49,654 nt of DNA from Candidatus Cloacimonadota bacterium (lineage in GTDB: Bacteria; Cloacimonadota; Cloacimonadia; Cloacimonadales; TCS61), in the NCBI GenBank assembly GCA_030620155.1, contig JAUXFF010000003.1, forward strand, positions 1 through 49,654, written 5' to 3'. Positions 9,440 to 17,686 of the stretch are shown here, one piece after another. The translations under genes were made by a program, and so were the position numbers. Within the stretch, counting starts at the first letter, position 1; every line of letters starts with the position of its first letter. The notes below the pieces were generated by a model. That model did not search any database. It saw nothing but the letters and a program-made list of their open reading frames with translations, and was not told the origin of the DNA.

Positions 9440-10533
9440 TTTAATGATATCCTTGCATTTCCACTTACAGTAGATTTCCTTTGACGAGGCAATCTGTCAA
9501 TTTTGATTTTATTATCTTTCTCTAATTCTATCAGTTTTTGTTTTATAGTTTTTGAAACACCACATGTATTTTCATATGCCCATTCTTCGATTTCATTGTA
9601 TGTGATATTTTTAGTCAACTTAATTTTATCTAATAATAAATCTTTAAAATTTATTTCTTCAAATAAGTCAAATAAGCAAATATTATTTTCTTTTTTTCCC
9701 AATGCTTCCAATTTAAAATTTGTTGTACAAAAGTTATGCATTCTATCTTTCATTAATTTCAGCGCTATAAAATGATTTGAGAGATGAATTAAGTAAAATC
9801 TTGGTCTTGAATACATTCGTGGTGTATTTACTCTAAAAGGTAGTACATATTTAACATCAGTATATTTTTTCAGATTTTCGCAATATAATGATAGTAATTT
9901 TTCTTGTTTATTTTCTGGAATTGTATCAGTAATATCTGTAAAATTATTATCACCAAATAGTTTAGTTAAAGTATCAATCATACTTGTATTACCTGTTGCT
10001 CTTACAACATCATATATCATAAAATTTACAAATACTTCAGATATTGGATTTGTTAAAATATCTCTTATTACACTTATATCAATACTATAACCAAAAGGAT
10101 CAATAAAACAAAAAGTAGGAGGTAATTTTTTTTCATTAAGAATTTCATATATTTCATTTTCGAATAAATTCTCTCTAATATCCCAAAACTGTTTGTAAAT
10201 ATTTATATTATTAAGCTGAGGTTTTAGTAATTCTAAACATTTCGTATCTTTATCTATACAAATTATATTAAATATCCTTTCTCTATCTTCATGGATTAAT
10301 TTATTTGCTATCTTAGCAACAATTATTGGTGATCCATCAACTGTTTCAGATTTACTTTCATCTTTATAGTATATACCAGGGCCAGAAAAACCATCAATAT
10401 AAAGTAATTTCTGAGTGCATTTAATCTTTTTTGCTTGTTGAAATAGTATTGTCGCCCAGGGTGCTACATACTTTTTTAAAATATCTAGTTTCAGTTGAGT
10501 TTGTTCTTGAATTACCCATGGAATTTGTCTCAT
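9436..10533 (-). CDS. tcmP: Three-Cys-motif partner protein TcmP
   Basis: WVIQEQTQLKLDILKKYVAPWATILFQQ...LLYIDGFSGPGIYYKDE...GSPIIVAKIAN; CFIDPFGYSID; adjacent to CxxxCxxC protein as expected for the family. Confidence 0.85.
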   Translation of the reverse strand: MRQIPWVIQEQTQLKLDILKKYVAPWATILFQQAKKIKCTQKLLYIDGFSGPGIYYKDESKSETVDGSPIIVAKIANKLIHEDRERIFNIICIDKDTKCLELLKPQLNNINIYKQFWDIRENLFENEIYEILNEKKLPPTFCFIDPFGYSIDISVIRDILTNPISEVFVNFMIYDVVRATGNTSMIDTLTKLFGDNNFTDITDTIPENKQEKLLSLYCENLKKYTDVKYVLPFRVNTPRMYSRPRFYLIHLSNHFIALKLMKDRMHNFCTTNFKLEALGKKENNICLFDLFEEINFKDLLLDKIKLTKNITYNEIEEWAYENTCGVSKTIKQKLIELEKDNKIKIDRLPRQRKSTVSGNARISLK

Positions 10534-10541
10534 ATTTTCTC

Positions 10542-11090
10542 CTATTCCTTTACCTTTTCTTCCATCTTCTTCCCTAGAGCTTCCACAGTCTTCTTAAATC
10601 CAATCTCTTTCCTCTTCTTTACTGGTTTTTCCATTAATTGCTGTAAAACCTGAAAGACAATTTTGAATTGTTTATCATATTTCTTTTCTATTTTCTCTAA
10701 TTTCCTGTTTAATTCTTCATTAGTTTTCAAAAGTTCTCGTAATTTAACAAAAGCACGCATAATAGTAATATTCACTTTAATTGCACGTTCGCTGTGAAGT
10801 ACAGAGGAAAGCATGGCAATACCCTGTTCAGTAAATGCAAAAGACAAATATTTTGAATGTTCACCTCTTTTTAAGGTGCCAATTTGACTCCTTAAGAAGT
10901 TGTATTCATCTCTTGTTAATTCAAACATAAAATCTGGAGGAAATCGATCAATATTTCTTCGTACTGCTCGTTTTAGTTGTTTAGTTTCCACTCCATATAG
11001 CTGTGCCAGATCACTATCCAGCATTACTTTTTTACCTCTGATGAGCAGTATTTTATTCATTAAAGATTCTTTAGGAATATGGTCTTTCAT
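10542..11090 (-). CDS. ORF6N domain-containing DNA-binding protein
   Basis: IRGKKVMLDSDLAQLYGVETKQLKRAVRRNIDRFPPDFMFELTRDEYNFLRSQIGTLKRGEHSKYLSFAFTEQGIAMLSSVLHS is the ORF6N signature. Confidence 0.88.
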   Translation of the reverse strand: MKDHIPKESLMNKILLIRGKKVMLDSDLAQLYGVETKQLKRAVRRNIDRFPPDFMFELTRDEYNFLRSQIGTLKRGEHSKYLSFAFTEQGIAMLSSVLHSERAIKVNITIMRAFVKLRELLKTNEELNRKLEKIEKKYDKQFKIVFQVLQQLMEKPVKKRKEIGFKKTVEALGKKMEEKVKE

Positions 11091-11206
11091 CTTTTCTCCA
11101 TTTTCTCATTCAAAGCTTCCACAGCTTTCTTGAAGCCAATAAAACTGATAACCGAAACAACTCCTGCAAGTATATATTGTAATGATACTTTAACTATTTT
11201 TTTCAT
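11087..11206 (-). CDS. 39-aa single-TM microprotein translationally coupled (ATGA) to the ORF6N gene; not in ORF track
   Basis: MKKIVKVSLQYILAGVVSVISFIGFKKAVEALNEKMEKR*; stop overlaps the ORF6N ATG; C-terminus matches the ORF6N protein C-terminus IGFKKTVEALGKKMEEKVKE. Confidence 0.5.
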   Translation of the reverse strand: MKKIVKVSLQYILAGVVSVISFIGFKKAVEALNEKMEKR

Positions 11207-11240
11207 CAGATCAACTCAATGGTTAATATTTACATAGTAA

Positions 11241-12075
11241 TTATAAATCAAACTTAAGTTGAGTATTCTCTTTCATTTTCGGTGGATAAAATAAACCAAT
11301 TATCATAAAAGGATTAGGAGATCTTTTATTTTGCCATTTATAATTTGTTCCAACGAAAAAATGTAAATCTTTATGAAATGCAAAATCCTCAAAGTACTTT
11401 TTTCTTACGAGTTTAAGTGCCTTTTGTTCATTATTACAAACTGATTTTAAACAGTTCCAAAATAATGCACCTATTTTCCAATCAATTATTTCAATTTTTC
11501 TGGGATTATTATCTTCTTCAGTAATAAATTTATAATAGAATTTATATGGTAGTTTTCTTACAATTGATGAAAGATTTAGTTCATTAAAGAAATCAAGTTG
11601 CTGCAATTTACCTAACCATTTTTTAGGCCATTCTCTTATAAAAATCAATAATTTTTTTAGGTTTTAAAGTTGCTAAAGATATTTTCTCTTCTCCTAAAGA
11701 AAGTTCAATTAACTCATTAAATGAAGTAAATACATCTTTGAGAACAATTTCTTTTCTTAGTTGCCAATTATTTTCAGTTCCCAATTTGCTTAATATTTTC
11801 AAGTCCTGATCAACGTCACTTTTTGGACTATAAGTCTCAGGTCTGAAATCTGTTTTTCTATGTTTCTTTAAATCAATTTCTATCCAATTATATTTTTTAA
11901 ACTTATTGTACTCAGATAGAAGCCTGAATGGAACAGGATAAATCCTTACCCATTTTCCGTTATCGAGTAACCCTGCAGTGCAGACAATTTCACCATGAAA
12001 ATCCGATGGTTGGGGATATGTCTTAACGGTAATTAGCACCTTTGCTTTTAAGATTTCTCTTGGTAAGTAATTCAT
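11241..12075 (-). pseudogene. Uncharacterised protein apparently split by a frameshift (ORFs 11623..12075 and 11241..11648)
   Basis: First ORF stops soon after KPKKIIDFYKRMA*; the second, in an overlapping frame, continues REWPKKWLGKLQQLDFF... with no convincing start or RBS of its own. Confidence 0.65.
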
Positions 12076-12948
12076 TTATAGATGTTTAACAATAACTTTA
12101 TAATATGCTTCAAAATAATCAGATATTATGTGACGATGACAATAATTAAAATCTCTCTCAAAACAAGTTAAGGCAATTCTTTCTTTATTATTAAGTATAT
12201 CATATAGGTTTTTTAAGATATTTACATGATTTAGAAAGTTATTTTTTTGATAATGATCGAATAAATTTTTATAATCTTCTTCTGTCTCAAGTTTTGCTCT
12301 ACGATTAGATTCTATCCCAAGTTCAGGTATATGAATGTAATCAACATCAACTCTTTTAAGATGTTCCGAAAATTTCTTTTTTGCAAAATTAAATTTCATA
12401 GAGTATGGATTTTTTCTTACATCTATAATAGTATTAATACGATTTTGAATTAGTATTTGTAGATATTTATCAATTGTTTTACCTTCATAACCTATTGTAA
12501 ACATTGTTTTTTGATTTAATTTTCTATTATTGAGAATCATATTCTTTTCATCACCATCTAAAACATCATCTAAAATAATACTTTTTGAAGCATAAAATGG
12601 ATATTCAAGATAAGTTTTCCTTATTAATTGTTGATTTGTAAGTTTTTTATGTTTTGAAGAAAAATCCATTAAATTTTTACGATCTTCATTCTTAATTTTA
12701 TCAATGAATGAAATATTCTGTTTCAAGATGAAATTATTTTCAGAATCTTCTAAAAATCCTTTTTTTATTAAGATTCTTTTATCTTGATAACTTTGTAAGC
12801 TGAAACAACCATATTTGAAGGGGAAAAAATCATAATAATTATTATGTTTTTTTGAATAAAGAAAAAGTAATTTTTCAAATCTTGTATTACTTAAATTTTT
12901 ACCACAAAATTCAATTAATGATAAGAGAATTTTTCGACGATAATACAT
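12076..12948 (-). CDS. DUF488 domain protein with an N-terminal helical domain (Panacea/DUF4065-like appearance)
   Basis: TIGYEGKTIDKYLQILIQNRINTIIDVRKNPYSMKFNFAKKKFSEHLKRVDVDYIHIPELG...ALTCFERDFNYCHRHIISDYF is DUF488; N-terminus RFEKLLFLYSK...FFPFKYGCFSLQSYQD. Confidence 0.85.
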   Translation of the reverse strand: MYYRRKILLSLIEFCGKNLSNTRFEKLLFLYSKKHNNYYDFFPFKYGCFSLQSYQDKRILIKKGFLEDSENNFILKQNISFIDKIKNEDRKNLMDFSSKHKKLTNQQLIRKTYLEYPFYASKSIILDDVLDGDEKNMILNNRKLNQKTMFTIGYEGKTIDKYLQILIQNRINTIIDVRKNPYSMKFNFAKKKFSEHLKRVDVDYIHIPELGIESNRRAKLETEEDYKNLFDHYQKNNFLNHVNILKNLYDILNNKERIALTCFERDFNYCHRHIISDYFEAYYKVIVKHL

Positions 12949-13140
12949 TTATTTTTCCTTATTAATTCTTATACTAACTTATTATTATAATATTTTTTGT
13001 AAAGTAATACATTATTTTTATGAATAGAATAACATTTTTTTATTTTTATATTGTAAAGACAGATTGGTAACCTGCCCCCACAACATATTTTCTTTTGTTC
13101 GTTTTTTATTAGTGATAGTTAGTTGCTAAATTCTTATTCT

Positions 13141-14592
13141 CTACCACTCAAATTTCACATTTAACTGTCTCACAGCAAGAGTATCATCAACTCTTTTCAC
13201 AGGTGTGTTTATCGGTGCATTTTTTAAGACATCCGGATTTTTTTCACTTTCTTTGGCTATTTCGATCATAGCAGTAATGAATTCATCCAGGGTTTCTTTA
13301 CTTTCAGTTTCTGTAGGCTCGATCATCATTGCTTCGGGAACGATCAACGGGAAATAGATAGTTGGAGCATGAAATCCTTTATCCAGGATACGTTTGGCAA
13401 TATCAAGGGTTTTTATTCCATATTTTTCTTTCTGCCATTTACCGCTGGCAATAAATTCATGCATACAATAAGTATCTTTATGCGGAATGTAATAATAATC
13501 TTCCAATTTCTTCATAATATAATTTGCATTTATCACTGCATTTTCTGCAACTCGTTTCAAACCTTTCGCACCAAGCATTTTAAGATAAATAAAAGCACGA
13601 ACATTTACAGCAAAATTTCCAAAGAAGGATTGTACTTTTCCTATCGAAGTTTCTTTAAAAGAATGATCTAAGAAGAATTTATCATCTTTTTTTGTTATCA
13701 TTGGAACAGGAAGGAATTTAACAAGGTCATCACGTACACCAATGGGACCGGAACCCGGACCGCCGCCACCATGTGGCGTAGCGAAAGTTTTATGAAGGTT
13801 AAAATGCATAATGTCAAACCCGATTTCACCTGGTTTAACAATTCCCATGATTGCATTAAAGTTTGCTCCATCCATATACATCAAGCCATCTACACCATGA
13901 ATTATCTCTGCAATTTCCTCGATCTGAGATTCAAACAACCCCAGAGTATTTGGATTTGTGAGCATAAACCCGGCAGTTTCATCATCCACATGAGCTTTCA
14001 GGTCGTCAATATCCACCATACCTTTATCATTAGATTTGATTTCTACAACTTCATATCCTGTAAGGATAACAGTGGCAGGATTAGTTCCATGAGCAGAATC
14101 AGGAAAAATTATCTTTTTCTTGTGAGTATTACCTTTTAATTTATGGTAAGCTCTGATAATCTTTAGTCCTGTAAATTCACCATGAGCCCCTGCAACAGGC
14201 TGAAGGGTCACATTGGCAAATCCTGAAATTTCAGCAAGGTCATTCTGAAGCTCATAAAGGATATCCAACGCTCCCTGCACAGTATCTTCATCCTGAAATG
14301 GATGGAGGTTCATAAAACCATCATTTCTAACAAGAGTTTCGTTTATTTTGGGATTATACTTCATTGTACAGGAACCCAGAGGATAGAATCCCTTCTCAAT
14401 ACAGTGATTCATGTGACTGAGTTCAAGGAAATGGCGCATCACATCAAGCTCACTCACTTCCGGGAATTTAATGTCTTCTTCCCTGTGAAATTTTTCCGGA
14501 ATACATTCGCCCAGAGACACTTCTACATCATTTTTGGGTAACGTGAATCCTTTTCTTCCCTGTGAATGTTTTTCAAATATTGTTTTAGCCAT
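13141..14592 (-). CDS. gcvPB: Glycine dehydrogenase (decarboxylating) subunit 2
   Basis: NLHKTFATPHGGGGPGSGPIGV PLP-lysine motif and full-length match to the P-protein C-terminal subunit. Confidence 0.97.
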   Translation of the reverse strand: MAKTIFEKHSQGRKGFTLPKNDVEVSLGECIPEKFHREEDIKFPEVSELDVMRHFLELSHMNHCIEKGFYPLGSCTMKYNPKINETLVRNDGFMNLHPFQDEDTVQGALDILYELQNDLAEISGFANVTLQPVAGAHGEFTGLKIIRAYHKLKGNTHKKKIIFPDSAHGTNPATVILTGYEVVEIKSNDKGMVDIDDLKAHVDDETAGFMLTNPNTLGLFESQIEEIAEIIHGVDGLMYMDGANFNAIMGIVKPGEIGFDIMHFNLHKTFATPHGGGGPGSGPIGVRDDLVKFLPVPMITKKDDKFFLDHSFKETSIGKVQSFFGNFAVNVRAFIYLKMLGAKGLKRVAENAVINANYIMKKLEDYYYIPHKDTYCMHEFIASGKWQKEKYGIKTLDIAKRILDKGFHAPTIYFPLIVPEAMMIEPTETESKETLDEFITAMIEIAKESEKNPDVLKNAPINTPVKRVDDTLAVRQLNVKFEW

Positions 14593-14602
14593 TTATTCTC
14601 CT

Positions 14603-14783
14603 TTTATATATTTCTCGCAAAGACGCTAAGCTCGCAAAGAAATACTTATTTATAATTTTACTAAGTAATTAAAAACATTAAATAGATTCATAGTAGAGTT
14701 TCTAAGCAATATCGTTAGGTTAAGAAATTCTCTTTTAATCATATATTTGAGATCTTTGCATCCTTTGAACATTAGCGAGAGAA
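14603..14783. repeat. Direct repeat copy A flanking the GxxExxY gene
   Basis: tttctcgcaaagacgctaagctcgcaaagaaatactta...attttactaagtaatt...attcatagtagagtttctaagcaatatcgtt...tagcgagagaa; partner at 15177-15360. Confidence 0.9.
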
Positions 14784-14792
14784 AAATTTTTT

Positions 14793-15170
14793 TCATAATT
14801 TATTTACGATCCTTGTGATCCCATCTTTGATTAGATTTACATTGAAATTGATTAATAAACCTAGTTTTAATTCACTTAATTTCAAATAAGTTAGTAGTTG
14901 TTTCTTATGAACAGGTAAAATATCTTTGACTGACTTTAATTCAATTATTACTTTATTCTCAACAATAATATCAACTCTAAAGCCAAAATCAATAATCTTA
15001 TCATCATATTTTATCGGGACGCCCACTTGATTTCGAATATTCAATCCCATCTTTGTTAAATCATATATCATTAATTTTTCATAAACAGATTCAAGAAGAC
15101 CAGGACCAAACCTTTTGTGAATCCTGTAAGCACAATCGACAATAATTTTTGATATTTCGTTTTCTGTCAT
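14793..15170 (-). CDS. GxxExxY family protein (PD-(D/E)XK-like)
   Basis: CAYRIHKRFGPGLLESVYEKLMIYDL contains GxxExxY; FRVDIIVENKVIIELKSVKDILPVHKKQLLTYLKLSELKLGLLINF. Confidence 0.92.
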   Translation of the reverse strand: MTENEISKIIVDCAYRIHKRFGPGLLESVYEKLMIYDLTKMGLNIRNQVGVPIKYDDKIIDFGFRVDIIVENKVIIELKSVKDILPVHKKQLLTYLKLSELKLGLLINFNVNLIKDGITRIVNKL

Positions 15171-15176
15171 ATTTTC

Positions 15177-15360
15177 CTTTTTTATATTTCTAGCAAAGAC
15201 GCGAAGCTCGCAAAGAAATACTTATTCATAATTTTACTAAGTAATTAAAAAAAAATAAGTAAATTCATAGTAGAGTTTCTAAGCAATATCGTTGGGTTAA
15301 AAAATTTTCTTTTAATCATATATTTAAAATCTTTGCGTCCTTTGCGCCTTAGCGAGAGAA
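15177..15360. repeat. Direct repeat copy B flanking the GxxExxY gene; its edge supplies the gcvPA stop codon
   Basis: tttctagcaaagacgcgaagctcgcaaagaaatactta...attttactaagtaatt...attcatagtagagtttctaagcaatatcgtt...ttagcgagagaa. Confidence 0.9.
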
Positions 15361-16689
15361 TTCCTTCAGAGAATTAATTAACTCATCCAAATCCCATTTC
15401 CTCTTCTTCTCGGTTACCGCAATTAGCAGCATATTCTCATATCCGAATTGTTTTAAATCTACTCCCGGGAAAATATTCTTAGATTTTAATTTTTCAATTA
15501 TTTCTTTAGCGAGAACGGGAGTTTTAATTGCAAATTCTTTAAAGAAAGGAGCTTCAAATGCCAATGAAAATCCATTGATTTTACTTATTTTTCCTGCTAG
15601 GTAATGAGCCTTAGTTGTGCTTTGAATTGCTACTTCTTTCAGCCCCTCTTTTCCCATTAAGGTCATATAGACTGTGGCTGCCAAATTGCATAGAGCTTCA
15701 TTTGAACAAATATTGGAAGTGGATTTTGCCCGACGAATATGCTGCTCCCGTGCCTGCAGGGTCAAACAGTATGCTTTTTCCCCGTCAGCATCGAGAGTCT
15801 CTCCTACGATCCTTCCGGGTATGGTTCTGGCAAGAAAGAGTTTGCTTGCTAAAAATCCAAAGAGAGGACCACCGTAATTTTGAGCATTTCCCAATGCCTG
15901 TCCTTCACCTACAACAATATCAGCATTGTATTCAGAGGGAGAATTTAAAACTGCAAGTGAAATCGGATCGACAGCAACTATAAAAAGCGCCTTCTTGGAA
16001 GTATGAGTTATTTCCTCGACGGCAAATGCATCTTCGATATTCCCAAAGAAATTAGGAGTCTGTAGAAGAACGCAGCCTGTGTTATCATCTATAGCATCTT
16101 TTAAAGCCTCCAGATCGACCATCCCATTTTTGGAAGGAACATAAACAAGTTCAATTCCAATACCTTCCGTATAAGATTTAATAACTTCAAGATAAAGGGG
16201 ATTGATCGTTCCGGCGATTACAGCCTTAAAATTCTTGGTTTTCCTGGAAGCCATCAGGATCGCTTCTGCAGCAGCAGAGGCGCCGTCATACATACCCGCA
16301 TTTGAGATTTCCATCCCTGTCAATTCACAGATAAGAGTCTGGTATTCGTAGATATATTGCAAAGTTCCCTGACTTACTTCTGCCTGGTAGGGTGTATACG
16401 CACTGTGAAATTCAGGTCTGAGAACAATATGATCAACCGCAGCCGGGATGAAATGGTCATAGACACCGGCACCGAGAAATGAGATTGCTTTTTCAGTTGA
16501 AATATTTTTGGCAGCGAGTTCAGAGATCTTGCGTGTGATATCCAGCTCGGAATATGGTTCTTCCAAACTGCAGAGTTCTTTTAGGATGAATTTCTTCGGG
16601 ATATCGGTTAGCAAATCTTCAAATTTTTTCACACCGATTTCCGCTAACATTTCTTTCCTGTCTTTATCAGTATTGGAAATAAAAGGCAT
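15349..16689 (-). CDS. gcvPA: Glycine dehydrogenase (decarboxylating) subunit 1
   Basis: MPFISNTDKDRKEMLAEIGVKKFEDLLTDIPKK...FLGAGVYDHFIPAAVDHI...SAYTPYQAEVSQGTLQYIYEYQT. Confidence 0.97.
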   Translation of the reverse strand: MPFISNTDKDRKEMLAEIGVKKFEDLLTDIPKKFILKELCSLEEPYSELDITRKISELAAKNISTEKAISFLGAGVYDHFIPAAVDHIVLRPEFHSAYTPYQAEVSQGTLQYIYEYQTLICELTGMEISNAGMYDGASAAAEAILMASRKTKNFKAVIAGTINPLYLEVIKSYTEGIGIELVYVPSKNGMVDLEALKDAIDDNTGCVLLQTPNFFGNIEDAFAVEEITHTSKKALFIVAVDPISLAVLNSPSEYNADIVVGEGQALGNAQNYGGPLFGFLASKLFLARTIPGRIVGETLDADGEKAYCLTLQAREQHIRRAKSTSNICSNEALCNLAATVYMTLMGKEGLKEVAIQSTTKAHYLAGKISKINGFSLAFEAPFFKEFAIKTPVLAKEIIEKLKSKNIFPGVDLKQFGYENMLLIAVTEKKRKWDLDELINSLKEFSR

Positions 16690-16942
16690 AAATCTCTCCT
16701 TATTCTTTTAATTCTTATTCAAATTTTTTTAATAAAATATTCTGTCAAATGAAAAGCGAATATTGGTTTGTACTTATTACGAAAATTTTAACCCGTTGAA
16801 TAACATGTCCTGTTTCGTAACATAAAAAATTCAGTTTTAAAACTTATCATTATGACATTATTTGAAACAAATCCGGTTAAAATAGTATTCAAATAGATGA
16901 GTGAATCTTACTTAGGTATTTTTTAAATTTATTAATGGATTT

Positions 16943-17686
16943 TTATATCAATCTCAACCCTGAAATAATCGAAAGTATTCCCATAATCATCAGAAGAACC
17001 AGTGTGATTTTCCTGAATGATTCTTCTTTGATCTTTTTTGATAAAATATTTCCAGCTAAAACTCCTATTAATAAAGAAGGGAAAAATTTTGCTGAATAAC
17101 TTAAAACCTGAGTTGTGATAAGCCCATTCCAAAAATAAACCGGGATAGTAAAAATATTCAGGATGAAAAAATAAACTGCTAGATTTGCTCGAAATGTTTG
17201 TTTGTTCACTCCCTGATTTGAAAGGAACAGAATTACCGGTGGACCGCCCATGGATATACTTCCACTTAATATTCCACTGAATATTCCAATCGGAATCATG
17301 GATAGTTTTTCCCGTTTGATCTCTTTTCTGAAACCTGAAAGAAGAAGAATTCCAAAAATGGTAATAAATATTCCAATTATAAGTTTTATGATGTTATCAT
17401 CTAAAACAACAAGAAAATAAGCTCCTAATGGCATTCCTATTATTCCGAAAATCATTAAAAGCCAGATTTTTTTTATTTTAAAAGCTTTTCTGGCAGAAGA
17501 GAAGACAACAATATTGATAACAAGAGAGAACAAAACAAGTATTGGAACAACGATTTTGGGGGAGATAAAGAGCGTTATCAAAGGAACTGCCAGGATTGAG
17601 AAACCAAAACCGGATAAACCCTGAAGCATTGCAGAAAAGAAGATAATCAAAGAACCGAATATTATTATATCGGAGATTAAATTCAT
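16943..17686 (-). CDS. TauE/SafE family sulfite exporter-like membrane protein
   Basis: SAMLQGLSGFGFSILAVPLITLFISPKIVVPI and GILSGSISMGGPPVILFLSNQ motifs. Confidence 0.9.
   Translation of the reverse strand: MNLISDIIIFGSLIIFFSAMLQGLSGFGFSILAVPLITLFISPKIVVPILVLFSLVINIVVFSSARKAFKIKKIWLLMIFGIIGMPLGAYFLVVLDDNIIKLIIGIFITIFGILLLSGFRKEIKREKLSMIPIGIFSGILSGSISMGGPPVILFLSNQGVNKQTFRANLAVYFFILNIFTIPVYFWNGLITTQVLSYSAKFFPSLLIGVLAGNILSKKIKEESFRKITLVLLMIMGILSIISGLRLI

Noticed and set aside
13369-14541. Plus-strand ORFs antisense to gcvPB
   Set aside because: gcvPB is unambiguous; these are antisense shadows.
15615-16711. Plus-strand ORFs antisense to gcvPA
   Set aside because: Same reason; gcvPA frame is fully supported.
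16690-16942. Glycine riboswitch upstream of gcvPA
   Set aside because: Read the minus-strand leader for tandem glycine aptamer-like motifs and GC-rich stems; nothing convincing.
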